A stretch of DNA of 64,000 nt from Flavobacterium sp. (GTDB lineage Bacteria > Bacteroidota > Bacteroidia > Flavobacteriales > Flavobacteriaceae): the NCBI GenBank assembly GCA_027484725.1, contig JAIXSK010000016.1:186001-250000 (forward strand). The letters run 5' to 3'. Made by a program: the position numbers and the translations under genes. Within the stretch, counting starts at the first letter, position 1, and each line of letters opens with the position of its first letter. This document shows positions 60,231 to 64,000 of the stretch, piece after piece. The notes under the pieces are model-generated. The model was not told the origin of the DNA, made no database searches, and saw only the letters and a program-made list of their open reading frames with translations.

Positions 60231-63200
60231 ATGATTGCATCAAAAATGTTTCGAATCGGTCTGAAATGCCTGATTGGGATTGCCTTTTTTGCGCTTACTT
60301 TTCAGAAAAGTACTGCGCAGTGTTTGCGTATTGAGACCATTTTGGTTGATTCTTGTGATAATTCAGGCGATGAAGGCTTTAATGAAATGTTCAGTTTTGT
60401 AGTAGGGCCGGCACCACTCAATTTGTCTCAAATGTCAGTTAATTGGCCCAGTCAATCTTGGCAAGGTCTGGCACAAAATTCAATAACGGCAACCAAAGTG
60501 GCCGCATTGAACACCCAAATTGCAGGATTGGGCGGTTGCGGACGACTCATTGAACCTACCGGTACCATACCGGCCAACGCCAGTGTTATTGTCATCACCA
60601 GCTATAATTTTTCACCTTCGGCCAATGTTTTTGGTGCCTTAACCCACGATGTTTACATACTGTTTCAAGACAATGCAACGGTTACCGCCGGACATTTCGG
60701 AAACTTCAATGCAAATCCGGGCATCAGAACTTTAAGTGTAAGTTTTGGTGGTGGATGCAGTGTCTCGGTAAGTTATGACAGATCTTTGCTGGTAGATGCC
60801 AACGGTCTTCCTGCTGCGGGCAATGGAGCCAGTGTTACCTATAATGCAGCAGGAAATCCTACTTATACCAATTTGGGATGTGTAGCACCGGTCGATGTTT
60901 TTTCGGTCGATGCCGGCACGGTCAGCTCAGCTTGTACCGGAGCAACCGTTGCTATATCCGGAACGGCACAAGGACAAAGTTCAGTAAGTTGGTCAGCGCC
61001 CACAGGTTCTTTTAGCAATCCAAATTCATTGAACACCAATTATACCTTGCCTTTTACGGCTTCAGGTTCAGTCACATTAACGCTCACAGCCACCAATGCT
61101 TGCGGAAATTCAATTCAAGATACCGTAACTTTAAATGTAACAGCCGGAACGACGCCTACTTTTACACAACCGGCAGCCATTTGTTCCGGAGAATCTTTAA
61201 CTGCTTTACCCACAACTTCACTCAATGGTATTACCGGAACTTGGACGCCACCACTTGACAATACGCAAACCAAACAATATACGTTTACACCCAATGCGGG
61301 GCAATGTGCTACAACCAAACAATTGACCATCACGGTTAATCCATCCATTGTTCCCAGCTTTACACCAGTGGCTTCCATTTGTGCCGGACAACCACTATCG
61401 GCTTTGCCCACAACTTCTAACAACGGGATTACCGGAAGTTGGTCACCGCCGCTAGATAATACACAAACCACCGATTATACTTTTACCCCTGATGCCGGCC
61501 AATGTGCAGCAACGGCTACTTTGCGCATTACTGTTACTCCCGGAGCCGTTCCGACTTTTACACAAGTCCCACCGGTATGTAATGGCTCAACAATAATGGC
61601 TTTACCGACTGTTTCGCTTGAAGGAATTACAGGTAGTTGGCAGCCACCCATCAACAATACGCTGACCACAACCTATACTTTTACTCCTGATCTGGGACAA
61701 TGTACCAATCTGCCGACCCAAATGACCATTACAGTTACTTCAACCAACATCACGCCGACTTTTACTCAGATTGGGCCCATTTGTATCAATCAAACTTTGA
61801 GTCCGTTGCCCACTACTTCGCTCGAAGGAATTACCGGAACTTGGTCGCCGGCACCTAATAATTTAAATACTACTCGATATACTTTTACGCCTAATTCGGG
61901 GCAGTGCGCCAACACGGCTATTATGGACATTACAGTCAATAATCCGGTGACGCCCACGTTTACACAAGTAGCTCCTATTTGTAGCGGAGATGCGCTTTTG
62001 CCTTTACCCACCACATCCAATGATGGAATTACAGGAACCTGGTCACCGGCGCTTGACAACACACAAACAACGCGTTATACTTTTACACCCTTAGCAGGTT
62101 CATGTGCTTCTGTAGCTTTTATGAATATTCAGGTGCAACAGCCAACGGTGCCTACTTTTAATCCGATAGCGCCCATTTGTGCCGGACAAACGTTAACCGC
62201 ATTGCCCACTACTTCGCTCAACGGAATTACCGGAACCTGGTCGCCAGCGCTTGACAACACACAAACTACAGATTATACTTTTACACCTACCACCGGACAA
62301 TGCGCTGCCAGAGCTACTTTGCGCATTGTCGTCAATCCGGTCATAACCCCAACTTTTACTCAAGTAGCGCCCATTTGTGTTGGGCAATCATTATCTGCTT
62401 TACCCACCACATCCAACAATGGTATTACCGGTGTTTGGACACCACCACTTGACAATACCCAAACAACCAGGTATACCTTTACACCCAATGCGGGGCAATG
62501 TGCTACCTCTGTTGATATGACTATTGCGGTGAATAATCCGAGCATCGTTCCGATATTCACGCAAGTAGCACCTATTTGTACCGGACAAAATCTATCGGTT
62601 TTGCCCACCACTTCCAATAACGGAATCACGGGAACTTGGTCGCCCGCAATGAACAACTTAGCAACCACTCGCTATAATTTTACACCAAATCCCGGGCAGT
62701 GTGCTTTACCTACTTTTATGGATATAGTTGTGACCAATGCCAATGTGCTCCCAACTTTTAACCCGGTTGCGCCGATTTGTTCGGGTGAATTTTTGTCTCC
62801 TTTGCCCACTACTTCGCTCAACGGAATTACCGGAAGTTGGTCACCGACATTGAGCAACACCCGATCTGATATTTACACTTTTACACCCAATCCGGGGCAA
62901 TGTGCTTTACCTACACAAATAGGAATTACAGTGGTTAACAATGTTTTGCCTTTGTTTGATATACTTACGCCGGTTTGTTCCGGAAATTTTGTTGCGCCAT
63001 TACCCACCACATCACTCAACGGAATTACCGGAACTTGGTCACCGCCCATAGATAATACACAAACAACAGTTTATACTTTTACACCCAACGCCGGCCAATG
63101 TGCGCTGCCGACCCAACTCACGCAAACTATTATTGTCAAAACAGTTCCGTCATTTGCTACTCAATTAGATGTTTGCCAAGGCGGATTAGCTCCGATTTTA

Positions 63201-64000
63201 TCCAACATTTCGCCCAATGGTATCACCGGAACTTGGTCGCCGGCTGTGATTGATAATCAAACTGATGGAATTTATGTTTTTACACCATCGGCGGTTGAAT
63301 GTGCTACGCAAACCAGTCTAGAAGTAATCATTCAACCCAATCCGGTATATGCGCAAACTTCTTACATCTGCTCTGATGCTGCGGGCTTGCCTTTGACGCA
63401 ATCGTTTTTAGATACGGGTTTATCAACCGCTGATTACACTTTTGTCTGGACACAAAACGGTCAGCCTTTGACTGCGAATTCTTCGGCTTATTTAGCCACG
63501 AGCGTTGGCAATTATCAAGTGGTTGCTACTGAAAATATTTCAGGTTGTACCGTTACTTATTTGTTTGCGGTGCTCGATAGTCCGCCTGCTACAGCAGAGG
63601 TTTATGTTGGTGATGAATTGGCTGATCAACAACAAATTGTGGTAATCACTTCGGGCGGAAGCGGACAGTTTTTATATCAACTCAATGATGGCGCTTTTCA
63701 AACCGACAATACTTTTGTAGTCACGCAAGGCGGAGATTACCTCGTGCATGTTAAAGATATAAGCGGTTGCAACAGTTTTGATTTGCCGGTGACGGTTTTG
63801 GGTTATCCGAAATTTTTTACACCCAACAACGACGGTTACAACGACACTTGGAATATTGATGGATTGAAGTCTGACCAAAAAGGACAAATCAGTATTTTTG
63901 ACCGCTACGGAAAATTGCTCAAACAATTCTCGGCCCACAGCCAGGGTTGGGACGGAACCTACAACGGTGCACTTTTGCCCGCAACCGATTATTGGTTTGT
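60231..64000 (+). CDS. Giant secreted repeat protein with T9SS type B (gliding-motility) C-terminal domain, 3' end outside the window
   Basis: At least 1,256 residues; the frame is open from ATG 60231 to the window end. An alternative ATG is five codons in. A signal peptide (GLKCLIGIAFFALTF, cut near STAQ, residue 30) is followed by an N-terminal region (31-225) and an Ig-like part. Eleven tandem repeats of about 66 residues run from residue 309 to about 1037, then a further region (to about 1190). It ends, as far as seen, in the CHU_C / gliding-motility domain (YPKFFTPNNDGYNDTWNIDG, ISIFDRYGKLLKQF, GWDGTYNG). Such proteins are exported by T9SS and often act as adhesins. Confidence 0.88.
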   Translation, partial: MIASKMFRIGLKCLIGIAFFALTFQKSTAQCLRIETILVDSCDNSGDEGFNEMFSFVVGPAPLNLSQMSVNWPSQSWQGLAQNSITATKVAALNTQIAGLGGCGRLIEPTGTIPANASVIVITSYNFSPSANVFGALTHDVYILFQDNATVTAGHFGNFNANPGIRTLSVSFGGGCSVSVSYDRSLLVDANGLPAAGNGASVTYNAAGNPTYTNLGCVAPVDVFSVDAGTVSSACTGATVAISGTAQGQSSVSWSAPTGSFSNPNSLNTNYTLPFTASGSVTLTLTATNACGNSIQDTVTLNVTAGTTPTFTQPAAICSGESLTALPTTSLNGITGTWTPPLDNTQTKQYTFTPNAGQCATTKQLTITVNPSIVPSFTPVASICAGQPLSALPTTSNNGITGSWSPPLDNTQTTDYTFTPDAGQCAATATLRITVTPGAVPTFTQVPPVCNGSTIMALPTVSLEGITGSWQPPINNTLTTTYTFTPDLGQCTNLPTQMTITVTSTNITPTFTQIGPICINQTLSPLPTTSLEGITGTWSPAPNNLNTTRYTFTPNSGQCANTAIMDITVNNPVTPTFTQVAPICSGDALLPLPTTSNDGITGTWSPALDNTQTTRYTFTPLAGSCASVAFMNIQVQQPTVPTFNPIAPICAGQTLTALPTTSLNGITGTWSPALDNTQTTDYTFTPTTGQCAARATLRIVVNPVITPTFTQVAPICVGQSLSALPTTSNNGITGVWTPPLDNTQTTRYTFTPNAGQCATSVDMTIAVNNPSIVPIFTQVAPICTGQNLSVLPTTSNNGITGTWSPAMNNLATTRYNFTPNPGQCALPTFMDIVVTNANVLPTFNPVAPICSGEFLSPLPTTSLNGITGSWSPTLSNTRSDIYTFTPNPGQCALPTQIGITVVNNVLPLFDILTPVCSGNFVAPLPTTSLNGITGTWSPPIDNTQTTVYTFTPNAGQCALPTQLTQTIIVKTVPSFATQLDVCQGGLAPILSNISPNGITGTWSPAVIDNQTDGIYVFTPSAVECATQTSLEVIIQPNPVYAQTSYICSDAAGLPLTQSFLDTGLSTADYTFVWTQNGQPLTANSSAYLATSVGNYQVVATENISGCTVTYLFAVLDSPPATAEVYVGDELADQQQIVVITSGGSGQFLYQLNDGAFQTDNTFVVTQGGDYLVHVKDISGCNSFDLPVTVLGYPKFFTPNNDGYNDTWNIDGLKSDQKGQISIFDRYGKLLKQFSAHSQGWDGTYNGALLPATDYWF
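61155..63344 (+). repeat. Eleven tandem repeats within the secreted protein gene
   Basis: Units begin at 61155, 61353, 61551, 61755, 61953, 62151, 62349, 62550, 62751, 62949 and 63147, spaced 198-204 bases. The protein consensus begins PTFTQVAPICSG and includes LPTTSNNGITGTWSP and YTFTPNAGQC. Each unit has two conserved Cys. The two outermost units at the right are the most diverged. Confidence 0.9.

Noticed and set aside
61115..62860. Several open frames on the minus strand in the repeat region
   Set aside because: They mirror the tandem repeats of the plus-strand secreted protein and show the same 198-204-base period; the plus-strand frame is continuous and has a signal peptide and known domains.

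Overview
The window is a chromosomal segment of a Bacteroidota bacterium, most likely a flavobacterium. Evidence for this: moderate-to-low GC; almost no Shine-Dalgarno sequences; repeated promoters of the Bacteroidota type (TTG, about 18-19 bases, TAnnTTTG); two proteins with type IX secretion (T9SS) sorting domains; a PorV-like outer-membrane protein; and many small families typical of the group (DUF5808, DUF2721, TIGR03643/DUF2805).

Bases 1 to about 34,800 are a large surface-polysaccharide locus. The left part holds sugar-nucleotide and initiation genes: a cut-off phosphoglycosyltransferase, a formyltransferase, a PIG-L deacetylase, an ATP-grasp enzyme, a PglC-like initiating transferase, a PglE-like aminotransferase and a PglF/WbpM-like dehydratase. 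Next come Wza, a Wzc-type tyrosine kinase and a convergent PHP-type tyrosine phosphatase. A long operon (11,090-21,592) follows, with a Wzm/Wzt ABC exporter, a methyltransferase, glycosyltransferases, neuB-neuC-neuA for a CMP-nonulosonic acid, and an asparagine-synthase-like amidotransferase. Bases 22,035-34,789 carry further glycosyltransferases, an acetyltransferase, a methyltransferase, an O-antigen ligase/polymerase-like membrane protein and a full-length WbaP/WcaJ-type initiating transferase. No Wzx flippase is visible. Together the genes would build and export a glycan containing 4-amino-6-deoxy sugars and a sialic- or legionaminic-like acid, with formyl, acetyl, methyl and perhaps amide decorations.

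From 34,793 to 43,939 the genes are envelope and housekeeping functions: lnt and a PorV-like protein, pssA, an operon kdsD-tatC-(AhpD-like)-lptB-DUF5808, recQ without the usual zinc cysteines, and a small conserved protein.

From 44,006 to 60,106 the genes are mixed: a T9SS type A secreted protein, a FAD oxidoreductase, a DinB-like protein with a GNAT acetyltransferase, exported MsrB and MsrA, an idi-queD-manA operon, tRNA-Thr(TGT), a DUF4369 lipoprotein, an M61 peptidase, an alpha/beta hydrolase, a small DUF2089/membrane-protein module, a fatty-acid hydroxylase family protein, AlkB and DUF2721. Two short intergenic stretches (47,179-47,389 and 48,391-48,535) contain repeat-like DNA.

The right edge (60,231-64,000) is a giant secreted protein still open at the window end. 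It has eleven tandem repeats of about 66 residues and a gliding-motility-type (T9SS type B) C-terminal domain. No CRISPR array, insertion sequence, integrase, rRNA gene or phage gene was seen.
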